This document shows, in pieces, positions 42,623 to 54,173 of a stretch of DNA of 64,000 nt. The translations under genes were made by a program, and so were the position numbers. The notes beneath the pieces were generated by a model, which saw only the letters and a program-made list of their open reading frames with translations, was not told where the DNA came from and ran no database searches. The stretch comes from Brachycybe producta (lineage: Eukaryota; Arthropoda; Diplopoda; Playtdesmida; Andrognathidae), in assembly GCA_036925085.1 (NCBI GenBank), contig JAUPFP010000012.1, forward strand, positions 4,897,460-4,961,459. Reading direction: 5' to 3'. Numbering within the stretch: the stretch's first letter is position 1; every line of letters begins with the position of its first letter.

Positions 42623-44349
42623 TTTCCAAATAGCTATCTGAAAGTGTAGGGTCACCTAGTGACCTATGATTAGTCTGTCCCACATGCTCCATATGACTGT
42701 AGGAGTGTAGGACACAAGAAGGGATTAAGAATCGTATTCTTAATTGTTTTAAAGTCAAAAACTAGTGCTAAACTCATCAACTTTTCCATTAAACTTCCTA
42801 ATTGTATCTAAAGTCCTTGAGTTTAGGACGACCTTTAACTTTAGCAGTCATTAAAATACAATCCAAAGTGCTTATTTGAGCAAATTAAGAACCAAAAATC
42901 TTGATTCTTATTCAGTTTGGTGTTTAATCTGCTTTGCACTTAGATCTGTTTTTTTTTTCGATTGAAGTTTAGAGCATGTCTTTGGTCTTATTGTGCACTT
43001 TTGACATGGTGCCACTCACATAAAGGCTAAATGATTACTATTTTTGGTATTTTAGGGCAAATGGCTTTAGGGCAACTGTCTTTAGGACAAGTTTCTTTAA
43101 GGCAAACATCGCACACCCTTAAATAACGTGTAATGTTTAATTTGTTCTTAACATTTCAATAATTCAACCACCCCTTTGAAGTTAAATAGTTCTGATTACC
43201 GCGATGACACTGTGCTTACAAGTGAGATAAACTTGCCAAAATACACCTCTCTCGTTGGAGGCCAGCTTTATTGAAGCCTCCAGCTTATTTTGACAATTGA
43301 TTTCATATCTTTTTTTTAACCCTTTGCATACAGTAGAAAAAGAAATTCTATTACAAAACTTTGGTGGTTGAGTTTGCAAAGTCATTGAAAAGCTTATCTT
43401 TACTGAACAGACAAGTCAAAATTAAACTATTGAATATATATATTTTTTTTAACTTGAGTTGTCTTTGTAGTAAAAAAAAAAATTATATATATGCAATGTA
43501 TATCGAATTAAGTTTCTTGATATTGTTGCTATTGCATCTTTAAGTGTGTTTGAAAAACACAATAATAAGTGAATGTCAAGGGATTGCCTACATATATAAC
43601 ACTTCTATCTGGTTTTTTTTCTTCTTCATGAGCTAGTTTTCTATGTGTTTCTCTAGTCTATTGTAGTCACTGGTACTTAGTAGGGGTACACATTAGACTT
43701 AATGTAATTTGGGGTGTCGTGCTGTTTGCGTGCCTAGCTGCGCCTATGAAGTTGTTAAATCAGAATTCATGATGCGTTTCATCATTCAAGTACTTTATAT
43801 AGTTTGTCATTGTAAACACAATTATTAATATGATGATGAGGGAAGATGACGAGATGGAATTTTGTTGGAAGATAAAAAAAGAGAGGATGTGTGAGTTTGT
43901 TTTTTATTATTATTATTATCATCACACATTGTAGGCGTCCAAGTTTTCATTTGACTCGAGCCACTTTAAAAAAAAATTATGTGAGTTTTTTTTTTTGTAA
44001 CTACCATCAAAGCTCAAAAAGTAAAATTTAATTTGAACGTATTTTAGATGGAAAAATTTACATAATGAACATAAACTTTTTTTAAAAATAGAAAAGCAGC
44101 TTTAAAATAAATATTCAAAAGTTTGTTCAAAACTAGAATTGTATACTGTTATGACAAAAGTAAATATTTTTATGATGATGTCTTAAAAAAAATATTTTAT
44201 GGATATACCGAAAGTAATTGAATTTTACATTTTTTACATGTCTCAACGTTTAGTGAAAAGTTATTGTTCAAATTGTTAGAAACGTTTTTTTTAAAGATTT
44301 CTTCGTAAAAAACCGTTTTTATTTACTGTTCTTGGGATTGGAAATTCAT
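42623..44349. other. AT-rich spacer with a 15-bp tandem repeat
   Basis: No gene recognised. At 43051-43110 four exact-length 15-bp units read TTTAGGGCAAATGGC, TTTAGGGCAACTGTC, TTTAGGACAAGTTTC, TTTAAGGCAAACATC. Confidence 0.5.
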
Positions 44350-44860
44350 ATTTAAAGTGATAGTGATGTAACTTTCCTCAGAAAGGAAAATGAACTCGAC
44401 GTGACACACCACTGTGTAAAATAAAATTCTTTAATTTATCCAAACTGGTTACATGGATGTTAACGCACAATGGACAAAAACCGAGTCTTACATGGAAATT
44501 GTTCCAAGTCCTTAAAGGGCACATAATGATCAAAACTCTTGTAATATGCCTGGACCCCGTCCAGGCAGTTTTTTACTTTGACTGTCTCTTTGTTGGGTGG
44601 CTGGTAGCAGACCAGTCGGTTGAGTTCGGATTGTGCGATGCTCCACAAGCTCCGCGCTTGAGCTTTGTGACCTGCCGGGTGATCCAGGTCTACTGGTTGA
44701 CCTGGATGCATGGCCCTTGGTTGCGCCTCTACTTCTAGTTGGAGTCGGAATCCCTGGCATTGTCGATACTTGTCCTTTTTGGGGTTTCCATGTAGACGGG
44801 ACTCAAGAGTTCCCATAATTTAAAGAGGCAGCGATGACTACACCTCCCAGAGGTGTTCGT
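44350..44860 (-). mobile_element. LTR-like element, distant relative of family 1
   Basis: On the minus strand a TGCCTGGAC-GGG-GTCCAGGCA palindrome (44547-44567) directly precedes a TATA-like TATTACAAGAG; an ATTTTATTTTACACAG segment lies in the poly(A)-signal position and CGTGTCACGTCGAG, TTTCTGAGGAAAG follow as in copies b and c (GTCACGTC, TTTCTGAAGAA). The U3 start resembles AACACC..GG. The plus and minus frames here (up to 118 codons) show no retroviral or host motif and disagree with one another. Assignment is by arrangement plus short matches. Confidence 0.4.
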
Positions 44861-45562
44861 GAAAAAAACTCTTTCTTTGTCTATTAACTGATTTATTTTA
44901 TGATAATGTGATACATTATCAAGCGATATAAAATAATACAAAGGCTTCTACTTCGAAAATATTCTAAGTCAAGTGGCTACTTTGGCTTAGGGTATTCTCA
45001 CACTCAATTCTCTCTAGTGAGGAGGGAAACATTTTTTTTCCACAAATTTTCTGCCTACTGTCTTGTCGAGGGTACCTCGCATGCTTGTTTTGTTACTTCG
45101 GTCCCTGAGAGGAGGCCACCTGTGACCAGGGGTTGTCCATAGGTCGAGTTGACCAATGGTGATCTCTCCCAAAATATTTCCTTTTTTGGAACACATTTTT
45201 CCGAAATATGTAATTGATTTTGGAGAAATTATGACATGAGGAAAAGTAATTTCCCCTTTTTTGAGATCGAAAAGCTTTGACCGATCCCGGTCGGTTCGGA
45301 CCCGGCAGTGTGTCGGCAACCTGGGCCCACTTTCGGCGAACCGTGGCCAAAAGTGGGCTGACTGTGGTCAAAACTGGTCACAGTGGCAATACGTTGAGAA
45401 CGGGAAAAAATTTTACGCCCCGGGGCGTAAATCCCGGGAGCATCGATGACTTGGTTGTGCCCCCTGGCCACTTAATACTTTGCGCCCCCTTAGTTCCCTC
45501 TCCACATAGCCCCCATACTAGGTGGGGGTACTATTTTGATAAACGGCGGAACTGGTCTGAAC

Positions 45563-45828
45563 AACAGTAGGAACAGTCGGAAGGTTAGAAAATTAAGCAT
45601 GTTGCAGGGGGTCTGAGGGTGCAGCCCCCCATTTTTTAAAGAATTATTAAAACAAATTTGTCCATTGTTCTGACCGTTCTTCCCGTTAATCAAATTAGAG
45701 AACAGTCGAACAATGGACTAATTTGATTTAATAAGAATAATTCTTTAAAAACTGGAGGCTGCGCCCCCAACCAGCCCGAAACAAGCTTAATTTAACTAAA
45801 CCTAACCTTCCGACTATTCCTACTATTT
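45563..45828. mobile_element. Foldback element with AGTAGGAAYAGTCGGAAGGTTAG ends
   Basis: Arms 45563-45690 and 45692-45828 pair: AGTCGGAAGGTTAG, AAATTAAGC(A/T)TGTT, GGG(T/C)GCAGCC(C/T)CC, TTTAAAGAATTATT and TCCATTGTTC all occur inverted. The palindromic GGGGGTCTGAGGGTGCAGCC block also occurs at 42548. Confidence 0.8.
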
Positions 45829-45930
45829 TTCTGACTATTCCTACCATTGTTCCTACCGTTCCTCTGCCGTGCCCATTGATCTCTATGAAGATTTACTGGT
45901 GCAAGTATGTAGTTTTTAAAAGTAAATATT

Positions 45931-46112
45931 AAATGAAAGTAGATTTATTTTTGAAATTAACTGAATAAATTAAGCGAGCGATTCGGAATCACTCGCTTAA
46001 TTTGTTCAATTATTTTTGAAAATACATAACTTTCATTTCGTATTTTGCGCCCCCAAACCTCCTGCGCCCCCCCCGCAGTGGCGGGTCTTGCGGTTGCCTA
46101 GCTACGCCACTG
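45931..46112. mobile_element. Palindrome and hAT-type CAGTGGCG termini
   Basis: 45931-46036 is a ~50-bp-arm palindrome centred on AATTAAGCGAGCGATTC GGAATCACTCGCTTAATT. It is followed by CAGTGGCGGG (46076) and TAGCTACGCCACTG (ending 46112), both typical hAT termini (CAGTGGCGTAGCTA), facing each other over 37 bp. Likely a hAT non-autonomous end with a nested copy. Confidence 0.6.
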
Positions 46113-46759
46113 CTCCTGGTGCCTAGGTGGACCTAGACATGTCGTGAAAAGAGTTGCTTGTGACTCATGACATAATAATTTATAAAATCCCCCTGAAATT
46201 TTTGCATAATTCAAAGAAATTAGTTTCCTAAAAAAGGAAATGTTTTGGGACCAGGTTCAATAATTGGTAAGTTTGACCTATAATTGAGCTCTGATTGACA
46301 GTGGCCCCTCCCAGGGGTCAAAAGAATAAAACTGGCATGCAAGGTAAACTCCTTTAGTCTGTAAATGAGTGGGATGAAGGTAGTGTTACTATGTTCTGAT
46401 GTTTAGAGTGTGACACCCTTTACACATGTGTCGGCACACACATGTGTGAGGGATATCCCTTACCATGCCTCCTTGAGTTTGGCCCCCTGGTGCCCAGATG
46501 GTCCTAAAACAAGTACCCATAAAGCAAGAGAGTTCTTTGCCGGCACACATGGAAGCAATTAAAGAAGTCATAATTTTGTCGGGGGTTTACTCCCCCAAGG
46601 CGTAACTCTTTTTACCGTTCTCAACGTATGGCTCCCGTAGTCACTTTTGACCACGATCATCCCAGTTTTGTCCACGGTAGGTCAGAAGTGGGCCCGGGGT
46701 TGCCCACCACTCTGCCGGGTCCTAACCGACCAGGATCGGTCGACACTTTTTCGACAGTA

Positions 46760-47835
46760 AAAAATAGTGAGTTGCTCCTGTACTGTAAGACCAGTGTACC
46801 TATTTTGAACTTTTTTGTGACATATTTGTGATTTTTGTGCATTTATTGCACTTTTGTGTGATTTCTCCAAATTTTTGGAGAATTGTGTGGTTTGTGTGAT
46901 TTCAATTAGTGCTTATTAAGCTTAATTTGCATAGTTTTGTAAATATCTGCTAAAAGTAAGCTGAATAATTGAAAAATAAAGTAGTTGTGATCACAAATCT
47001 GTACCAACCCTAATAATAACAAAAAGCATGCTTTGTGTAAGCATACATGTACATAATAAGTTAAAGATTTCTTTCATATTTTAGTGAAAACTTATCTTGG
47101 TTATTTCTAATTTGAAATTTTCTTTATCTTGCATGAAATTTTTTTTCCAATATTTTTTTTTTATCTAAATAAAAAAAACGCATGCCTGTGCATGAGTGCT
47201 GAGTCTACCTTCAGTTTTTCACCAATAGAAGATTTTACTGGACGTCCTTTTAGAAAAACTAGGGCATTTTTTTTCCTTTGTTACTCGTCCTCATCATGTT
47301 AGGTAAATATTTATCGCGTGGATTGCAAGGAGTAGTTATATGAGAGGAAAGTGCCCTATGGGAACTACAATGAAACTTTTCTTTGTATGGAGGAGAAATG
47401 AAAGCAAAAAGAAGACCCTCCTCCTCTTCCCCCTCAAACCCTTTCTTTTATATAGATACATCTATTTTAGTATTTGTACTGAGCTCTACGTTCAAGACAT
47501 GTGTAAACAGCAAAACTCCGCGAGTTTTCATCTTGGAGTTTTCCATTCTGTAAAATGTTTGCTTTCTTCATTGCATTGCTGCATTTGAGAGACCCTTTAA
47601 GAGTTGCATTTCTCATAATGCCATAAAAGGGAACCTCAATGTACTTTGACTGGTAAAAGTAACTTGATTTCCATCTTGTGGAAAGATGAACATTACAAAC
47701 ATATTACATTAAAATCATAGATTATATTGGCTTCAGTATATTTTCCTATTAACTAAATATAAGGATTTTTAATTGCACTGTGATGTTGTTTTAAAAAGTT
47801 ATTTTTTTCTACAGTGATTTTATTTACGGACTTTG
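46760..47835. other. AT-rich spacer
   Basis: No gene recognised. A tract ending CATCATGTTAG|GTAAAT near 47290-47305 is a weak acceptor-donor junction. Confidence 0.35.
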
Positions 47836-47879
47836 AATGATAAACGATAATCAAATAAAGAACCAACCAACCAAACTGC

Positions 47880-48445
47880 AGCTAGGAATTCTTTCTTTTG
47901 TTCTCATGGTTTCCATTAGTGTTAATTGTTTTCTTACATCTTTTCCCACAGTATGCACTGTCTGCCTTATGGGTTATATCTCTCCACTCCTTTCGATTTT
48001 GTGTCAAACTCCCAGAAACACCACATGTCCTCATATCCCGTTTTACCACCACATTCCAAGTTTGTTTGGGCCTTCCTCCATTCCTTTTACCTCTGATGTC
48101 CAAATTCATCACCTGTTTAAGAAGCTCATCTTCCCCACTCTTAGTTACAAGGTCATACATGCCCAAACGGCCTCAGGCTATTTTTCTGCATCTTTTCTAC
48201 TACGCTTGCTCCCTATACACTTCCTCTGGTATTGTCATTTCGGATCCTATCCTTTCTTGTTACTCCACACACAAAGCTTAGCATTCACATTTCTGCCACC
48301 TTCAGTCTATTTATCCTCTTGCCTCTTCTTGGCTGCCCAACATTCTGACCCATACTAAATAGCTGGTCTAATCACTGTCCTATAAAACTTGTCCTTTAGT
48401 TTTAATGGCATCCTCCTGTCACATAATACCCCACATGGCTGTCTC
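47880..48445 (-). pseudogene. LINE reverse transcriptase C-terminal remnant
   Basis: Read 5' to 3' on the minus strand, the three frames together give LKDKFYRTVIRPAI, YGSECWA, then ..FGHV/M.DLVTKSGEDELLKQVMNLD, IRGKRNGGRPKQTWNVVVKRD, MRTCGVSGSLTQNRKEWRD. This is the hallmark tail of many invertebrate endonuclease-reverse transcriptases: LKxKFYRTVxRPAxLYGxECW, RWxGHVxR, GRPKxxWxDxVxxDMRxxG, DRxxWR. In-frame stops (after RPAI and after EDK) and frameshifts kill it. The catalytic palm is absent, so it is 5'-truncated. The longest single frame is 47882-48166. The plus-strand 173-codon frame over the same bases is a shadow. Confidence 0.9.
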
Positions 48446-50022
48446 CACTTATGCTAACATTGTTACATGTATTTATATAAAGGGCGCGTAATGCTCTGTC
48501 AAACTACACGCTGCGTATGTTACAGAAAAAGTTACAGAAAAGAATTGACGTGATTTGAGTTGGGTTTTTTTAGGTAACTAACAAGGCAAAAGTAACAATT
48601 TAACTGTTATCTAACACTGTTCATTAATGAAAATCTGCTTTTGTGACATACTCAAAGTTGCCAGACTGGCTGCTACTGAGGGCCTTTTCACTTTTAATTC
48701 GAGGTATGGCTAGTCCTGGGCTGGTAATCCTTAATTCTTTGTAAGGGCCACTGATGATAGAAATCACAGCTGGAGAAACAATAGAGGACCTCAGAGATTT
48801 CTTAAGGATTCAATCGTTGGTGGTCTGCTTCTGTTGATCTAAATGTTTGAATTATATCTTACTCTGAAATAATTGAACACAACATAAAAATTTTACTCAA
48901 GGTTTTCTTTCTCTAAAAAATCTGCTTTGTACAGCACAATAACTACATAGATTACGCTTCAAAAACAACTGCATGCCCATTTTTTTAATTGTTTCCTCAG
49001 GGAAAAGACGATTGTCACTCTAGAGACTCACTCATATGTCAAACTGACCAATGACTGACCCTGAATTATAGATGATTCGTTATTTGGACGGATATTTTAG
49101 GAACTTTTCCCTAAAATTTGTGTGATTGACAGGAGTTCGCGGAATTCTCTTTGAGCTCAGTCAAGACTATTAAAACAATTATAATTAAGGCACTGAGGGG
49201 TGCCATCCTGTAGGGCGTCTGTGGTATGCGAGGCTACACACGTGTGTAAAGGCTAAATTTGTTTAAATACAAGAAGTGACGTATTTAACCATTCAATAAT
49301 GTGGTTAACCACTTTGTGTCAATACAGTTCCCTCCATTGTTCAGAAATTTAACCATGGTTAATGTATCTGCATTCATTTCTAATAGTGGTTATTTTTTAT
49401 AACAACAGTTAAACGACACTATTCATGTGTTAATGTACGAGCATATGATGTCCTCCTACGCAGATTATATGCACAGCTTTATTTTTTTAAGAACTGCATA
49501 TGTATTAGGTGTGGAGCCTGCGTAGGAGGGCATAAGAGACTGTTCTAGCGCGATACGTATTCGTATAATCACTGTAATTTACCGCTTTTACATTTTGAAA
49601 AATTAGCAGCGAGTTTTTTTTTTAGCTACATAAAATTAAACCACTAATTTTTACCTTCAGAAACATGCCAAAGTTCGATACTTGTATTTATCGACTTTCG
49701 AGCTTTTACATTAGTGGTTAATTTTTCTCATATAATAAAATTAATCAATTAAATAATACTTAGAAGAATAAGGGACAGTACATTCAAATAAATACTTCAT
49801 GATTTGAAAACGAGGGAAGAATCACACATACTGAACAAAATTCTACTGAATTTCACTTTGTAAAGAACTTATCCGAAGCGCCATCTAACTTTAAGGCCAA
49901 AGAAATACAGAAAAATATAACTGAATTCTAATTCTAAATTTCTATTATATTGTTGTGGGTTTGCGGCGTGTGTGATTCTTTTCTATAAAAAAGATTGAAA
50001 AATGTTTTACTAGTAGAAACTT
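48446..50022. other. Unique non-coding stretch
   Basis: 48650-49200 is of mixed composition with no repeat or long frame and contains TGATTGACAG (49123-49132), a PBX/PREP-type homeodomain site, amid TAAT-rich words. 49245-49400 matches 57838-57990 (GCTAAATTTGTTTAAATAC.. and CAATAATGTGGTTAACCA), an old dispersed repeat. Confidence 0.35.
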
Positions 50023-50340
50023 ACGGAGCCTTGTAAAGGACAGGGAGATTTTTTTAAAAAATCTCGACATTTTGACTTTAATCGCGTCATTTCGACTTTA
50101 ATCTCGTCATTTCGACTTTAATCTCGACATGTCGACTTTTATTCTATTTTATTCGGCCATGTTAATTATGCCATGCTGTGCGCACCATACTCTAATAAAT
50201 ACTTGCATACTTGCAATAATTTCATTATTAAGAGTATGGTGCGCGTAAGAAGGCCTAATTAACATGGGCGAATAAGAGATAAGTCTAAATGTCGAGATTT
50301 AAAAAAAAGAAAATCTTGCATGTCCTTTACAGGACTCCGT
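50023..50340. mobile_element. Foldback MITE with ACGGAG ends and 20-bp internal tandem
   Basis: ACGGAGCCTTGTAAAGGACA at the left, complement at the right (TGTCCTTTACAGGACTCCGT); arms extend inward to GCGCACCATACTCT / AGAGTATGGTGCGC. Flanks AGAAACTT (50015-50022) and AGAAACTA (50341-50348) match 7 of 8. The left arm carries ~3.5 units of TTTCGACTTTAATCTCGTCA (50069-50140) that the right arm lacks. Confidence 0.85.
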
Positions 50341-51969
50341 AGAAACTAGAAAAAAAAAACTGAATCTTAAGACATTTTCATGTTGATATCTTCAAATGTA
50401 AATTTTTTTTAACCAATTTTGGAATAAAAACAAATTATTTTTTTGACAGCCAAGAACTGTGATTGACATTTTTAAACTGTAATATTTATTTTAAATGTTG
50501 TCAGTCTGAAATACTACTATTATCTGATTCATTCAGTATAGTTGAATTTCTGATGAAGTTTTCAAAAAGTTTTTAAAGTTGCTTCTAAAATATTTTTAGA
50601 AGTCTGTTTGTTATTTTTGCATTTGGCGAGGGACATTTCTAATGTACCTACATATTTTCTATTTATATGCAACTTTTTATGTGTTCATGATCTGTATTTG
50701 TTTATGTATGTGTGCATATTTATGTAACGCACATGTATATGTATGTTTTGTTAGACCCGTTTTTAGCCTATATAAATTCCGTTACTTTTTTTTTTTTGGG
50801 TTATCTTGGGCTAAGTTATGGTCAAGTCTTGATCAAATTTGCATTTGTAGAAGATGGATTTTTCTTAGCAGGGAACAACTTCCATGCACATACACACACA
50901 CACACACATATACTCCTGAGACTATGTTGTTGGTATAGGGGAGTTGTGTTTTTGTAACAAAAAATGAAGAAATATGTTCTGTGTAGACTAGATACCGAGG
51001 TGAACATTTTTCATTTGAATACAAAGTTTACTTTCTTTAAATTTTTTTTTTCCGGTCAATTTTTGACAAAATAAAAATGGTTCTGATCAAGTTTTGAAAA
51101 TGTTTCTGCAATGTTGACATTCTATGGGTTTTTGTTCCATTATTACACAAGTTGAACTAACTGCATTTGCAAGTACATAGTGCATGTGCAAAAAATTGAT
51201 TAAAACAAACTTTAGATAACTTCATACTTCTTCATACGAGAATAATCCTTTACTTTTTATTATACACATTTTGAAATTAATGATTATTCATATGTAGAAA
51301 AAAAACTAACAATGATGTGGTCAATACAATTATTAACTTAGTAACAGAGAAAGTAGACAGACAGTTTTGAAAATCCAATCAATTATTTAGGTCACAATTT
51401 CTTCTTATGTCATATACCTATATGTTTTATGTAATAAGGTGGAGCTGCATAGCTAGTTTGTAACGATGATGTGGTCAAAAAAAAGATATCCAATTTCATT
51501 ATATTTTATTTCATTTATATGTTTGTAGAATGTTTCTGTCTAGTCTTTCTTGTTTTATATATGTAAAAAAATTATTTAGTTTTGTTGCATCATGTCTGGA
51601 TTTTGTAGACACTCTCTGAATCGACCATGTTGCACTTTTTGAAAACTTGGAATGGACGTGTTAAATCCATTGGGGTTTTAGCTTGAAATCTGCGTGTTTT
51701 GATTATATATTTTTTTCTTTCTACTTTTTTGTTTTCAAAGGAATTTTGGCGATCGTGTTAGGCACACAATATGTGTTGAAACCACATACATTATCTGAAC
51801 TTCGGTAGTCGTGGGGGGTGTCTATTGTCTAATTTTCTTTTAAGAGCCTGTGGTAATCCAAGAGTTCCACGTATTGTCCCATGCAGCACTTCCTGCATTA
51901 GTCTGAGGAAGAGAACTTTAGTCTTGCAAGAGTATTATCACATTGGTAATTGCAATTAAGAGCCTAGAC
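50341..51969. other. AT-rich spacer
   Basis: An AC/GT microsatellite lies at 50884-50908. The hydrophobic frames around 50642-50957 are T-rich and unsupported. No gene recognised. Confidence 0.4.
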
Positions 51970-52148
51970 ACTCTTAGAGTGCAGACCTACATAAAGCCCA
52001 TGGGCCGGACTGGGCTTCATGAGCCTGATGACCTCGTGGGCTTCATGGGCCTGATGAGCCTGATGAGCCTGGTGGGCTTCGTGGGCTGGGCCTGGTATAA
52101 AGTCTGGTGGGCTGGGCTTCCATTTTTACACAATGTAGGTCTCTACTC
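51970..52148. mobile_element. GGGC-repeat MITE, copy 2
   Basis: TAGAGTGCAGACCTACATAA AGCCCA to CACAATGTAGGTCTCTACTC TA: AGACCTACAT pairs with ATGTA GGTCT. Interior GGGCTTCATGGGCC, TGATGAGCC, GTGGGCTGGGC repeats as in copy 1 at 17868. The 85-codon frame (51943-52200) is a by-product of the GGGCTT repeats. Confidence 0.75.
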
Positions 52149-52612
52149 TAGAGTTTCACGTGCCAAATGGTCAAATTTGTGGGTTCGAAAGTTGCCTTAA
52201 ATGGCTCTAGCAACTGAACAGCAATTCTACTTGTAGAAATACTTGTAGAACATATTAAGGAATACTCTCATTTTTTTTTTTTCTTAAAGCTGAAATATGA
52301 TTTTAAAAACAGAGAGGTGACTAGTAAAATGGACCTTTTTGAAGTCAATGCATTGTCTTTAATTAACATGGGTCAAGCAAATTATCATAATTGTATGAAT
52401 TCAAAACGCCTTTGAATTTTGCAAAAAAAAAATAACGGCTGTTTAATACCTGGCCACAATATTCAAGAAGAGATTACAACTTTAATTATCATTAAAAAAT
52501 CAACTTAAAGGCACAAAGGTGTCTCGAATCCAGACCGTGTTTTTGAAAACATCAAATTTCGCTTAAATTGCGTCTATTAAGTCGTGCAGACTGAGTTGTC
52601 TAGGGACTCTTA

Positions 52613-53044
52613 AGCTGATGCTTACACGTAGCAACAGTCAAGCAACAATACTAGTTGTAGCAACAGTAGTTTCCTATTTGTTGCAAGCAACACCTATGAT
52701 ACATGTTGCAACATCCATGAAACTTACATGAAAGCAACAACCAATGAAACAAAGAGGTTGTGAGCCAAAGACTGTAGACATTTTGCTTCGTCTTTCTCTT
52801 CTTCATCAGTTGAAAATTTGAAATAGTCATGTGATTATTCAAGCCGTTTTTATTGGCTGTTGTCTGAAATGGTTGCTCGAAAATAGAACCAAGTTCTATT
52901 TGAAAATTCTGTTGCTTTCAATCTGTGAGCAACAATTCGGGGTTGTTGTTGTTATGACAGATGTTTCAGCTTTCATAAAACAATAGAGCAATACAGCTAT
53001 GTTGCTCTAAAGTTGCTGAATTGTTGCTACGTGTAGCATCGGCT
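52613..53044. mobile_element. MITE with AGCTGATGCTTACACGTAGC ends, TTA duplication
   Basis: Left AGCTGATGCTTACACGTAGC AACA and right complement of AGCCGATGCTACACGTAGC AACAA. TTA flanks both ends (52610-52612, 53045-53047). The interior is dense in GTTGCAACA/GCAACAAT words. 432 bp; Harbinger-like by TSD. Confidence 0.9.
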
Positions 53045-53607
53045 TTACGTATTTTTTTTATAACTTATTTTATTCTAAATAGGAAAGATTAATACCGGTT
53101 GCAAATACGAGCTATAAACGATTTGAAATGCGATTATAGTTATACAACTACTCGCAATAGGCGAGATTCCTTTGGGTATCATTTTGTATGTTTAGACTGT
53201 GGTGTAATTTACATGATGCGCTAAACCTACTAGGTGGTTACAGTGAAGGGTTGGTAAAAAAAAAATCTTGCAAAAATGTATTCGAAAATACAAACAGTAA
53301 AATGCACAGTGTGTTTGATTTATAAACACACTATAAATATATTTTACAAATAGAAAACACAAAATAGAATTAAATTTTATTTGAGTTACATTTTTTTTTC
53401 ATACATTAAAAAAAAGAATAATTACTACCGTGTAACAAAAAGGTGAATGTGGTTACGTAAACTTATGAAAGAAGTGACATCAAAATGACATAAAATACCA
53501 CATGGCATTTTATTGAACCCATCAAACACGTGAGAGCTACATTAAATCAACATAGAAAGCAATGGCGAAGGAGTCGCACGTTGGTATTTCCTTGTGTTTA
53601 AATTAAC
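53045..53607. other. AT-rich spacer
   Basis: Only a weak relative of the 35304 MITE (53455-53545) was noticed. Confidence 0.4.
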
Positions 53608-53903
53608 TAGGGATGGGACATTCGAATCCTCGAATCTCGCAAATCTTGAAAAAATATTCGAGATTCGAATTGTTGCAATTTCGGTGGTCGACACGGATCA
53701 CCAATATCACCTTGTGACGACCCTGAGTGCCACACTGTTTTTTTATTATTATTAATAATTTAATATTTAATATTATTTCATTTGTTTGAATCTTCTTAAT
53801 GAATAATATATTATGTTTATTAAAAGATTCGAGAGAGATTCGAAGGATTCGAGAACCTTTTAGGATTCGGATTCGAGAAAATTTAGGATTCGTCCCACCT
53901 CTA
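53608..53903. mobile_element. hAT-like MITE with TAGGGATGGGAC ends
   Basis: TAGGGATGGGACATTCGAAT and complement of TAGAGGTGGGACGAATCCTA are inverted. GATTCGA/TCGAATC words recur at both ends. Flanks AAATTAAC and TAATTAAT match 6 of 8, compatible with a decayed hAT duplication. The 103-codon minus-strand frame runs through it and has no transposase motif. Confidence 0.75.
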
Positions 53904-54173
53904 TAATTAATCATCTGGTTTACTAATTATCTCTAAATATCATAATTTTCAATACCATAAAAATTTACTTAAGAGGCAAAAAAACACAACAGAAAACACT
54001 TACCTGATTATGAACAAAGAAATATTATTCATCACAATATTTCAAAACTATGGTGGTACAATGCTAATGAAAGACAACATTTTTTGTCTGCAAATGTGAT
54101 AATTACGCCAATAACTAGCAGTTATTAGGTAGGTGCCAACCTGCCTCAGTTTGTTAACTGGCCCCAGTTTTCC

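Larger units (their letters stand above)
45267..46755. repeat. GC-rich inverted repeat pair, ~170 bp arms
   Basis: 45267-45440 and 46586-46755 are reverse complements at roughly 75%: GACCGATC(C/C)(C/T)GGTCGGTT, GACCCGGCAG, GGGCCCACTT, ACGTTGAGAACGG, TTACGCC all recur. A second pair, TCCCAAAA(T/C)ATTTCCTTTTTT (45165 plus, 46245 minus), is also inverted but in non-colinear order. The block between holds other MITEs. Frames here are shadows of this GC-rich sequence. Confidence 0.75.

Noticed and set aside
44460..44816. 118-codon minus-strand frame (MGTLESRLHGNPKKDKYRQC...)
   Set aside because: No recognised domain; competing frames of similar length on both strands; the region carries LTR-like promoter and poly(A) arrangement, which explains the GC content better.
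45014..45570. Several ~60-100 codon frames on both strands
   Set aside because: They arise from the GC-rich inverted repeat; its partner at 46586-46755 does not preserve any of the frames.
47284..47310. Tract-TTAG|GTAAAT as a recursive splice site
   Set aside because: Pyrimidine tract is broken by ACTCG and CATCATG and the donor lacks GTAAGT.
47837..48358. 173-codon plus-strand open frame, the longest in the window
   Set aside because: It is the antisense of a clear LINE reverse-transcriptase tail on the minus strand; hydrophobic S/L/F-rich composition comes from the complement of that coding sequence.
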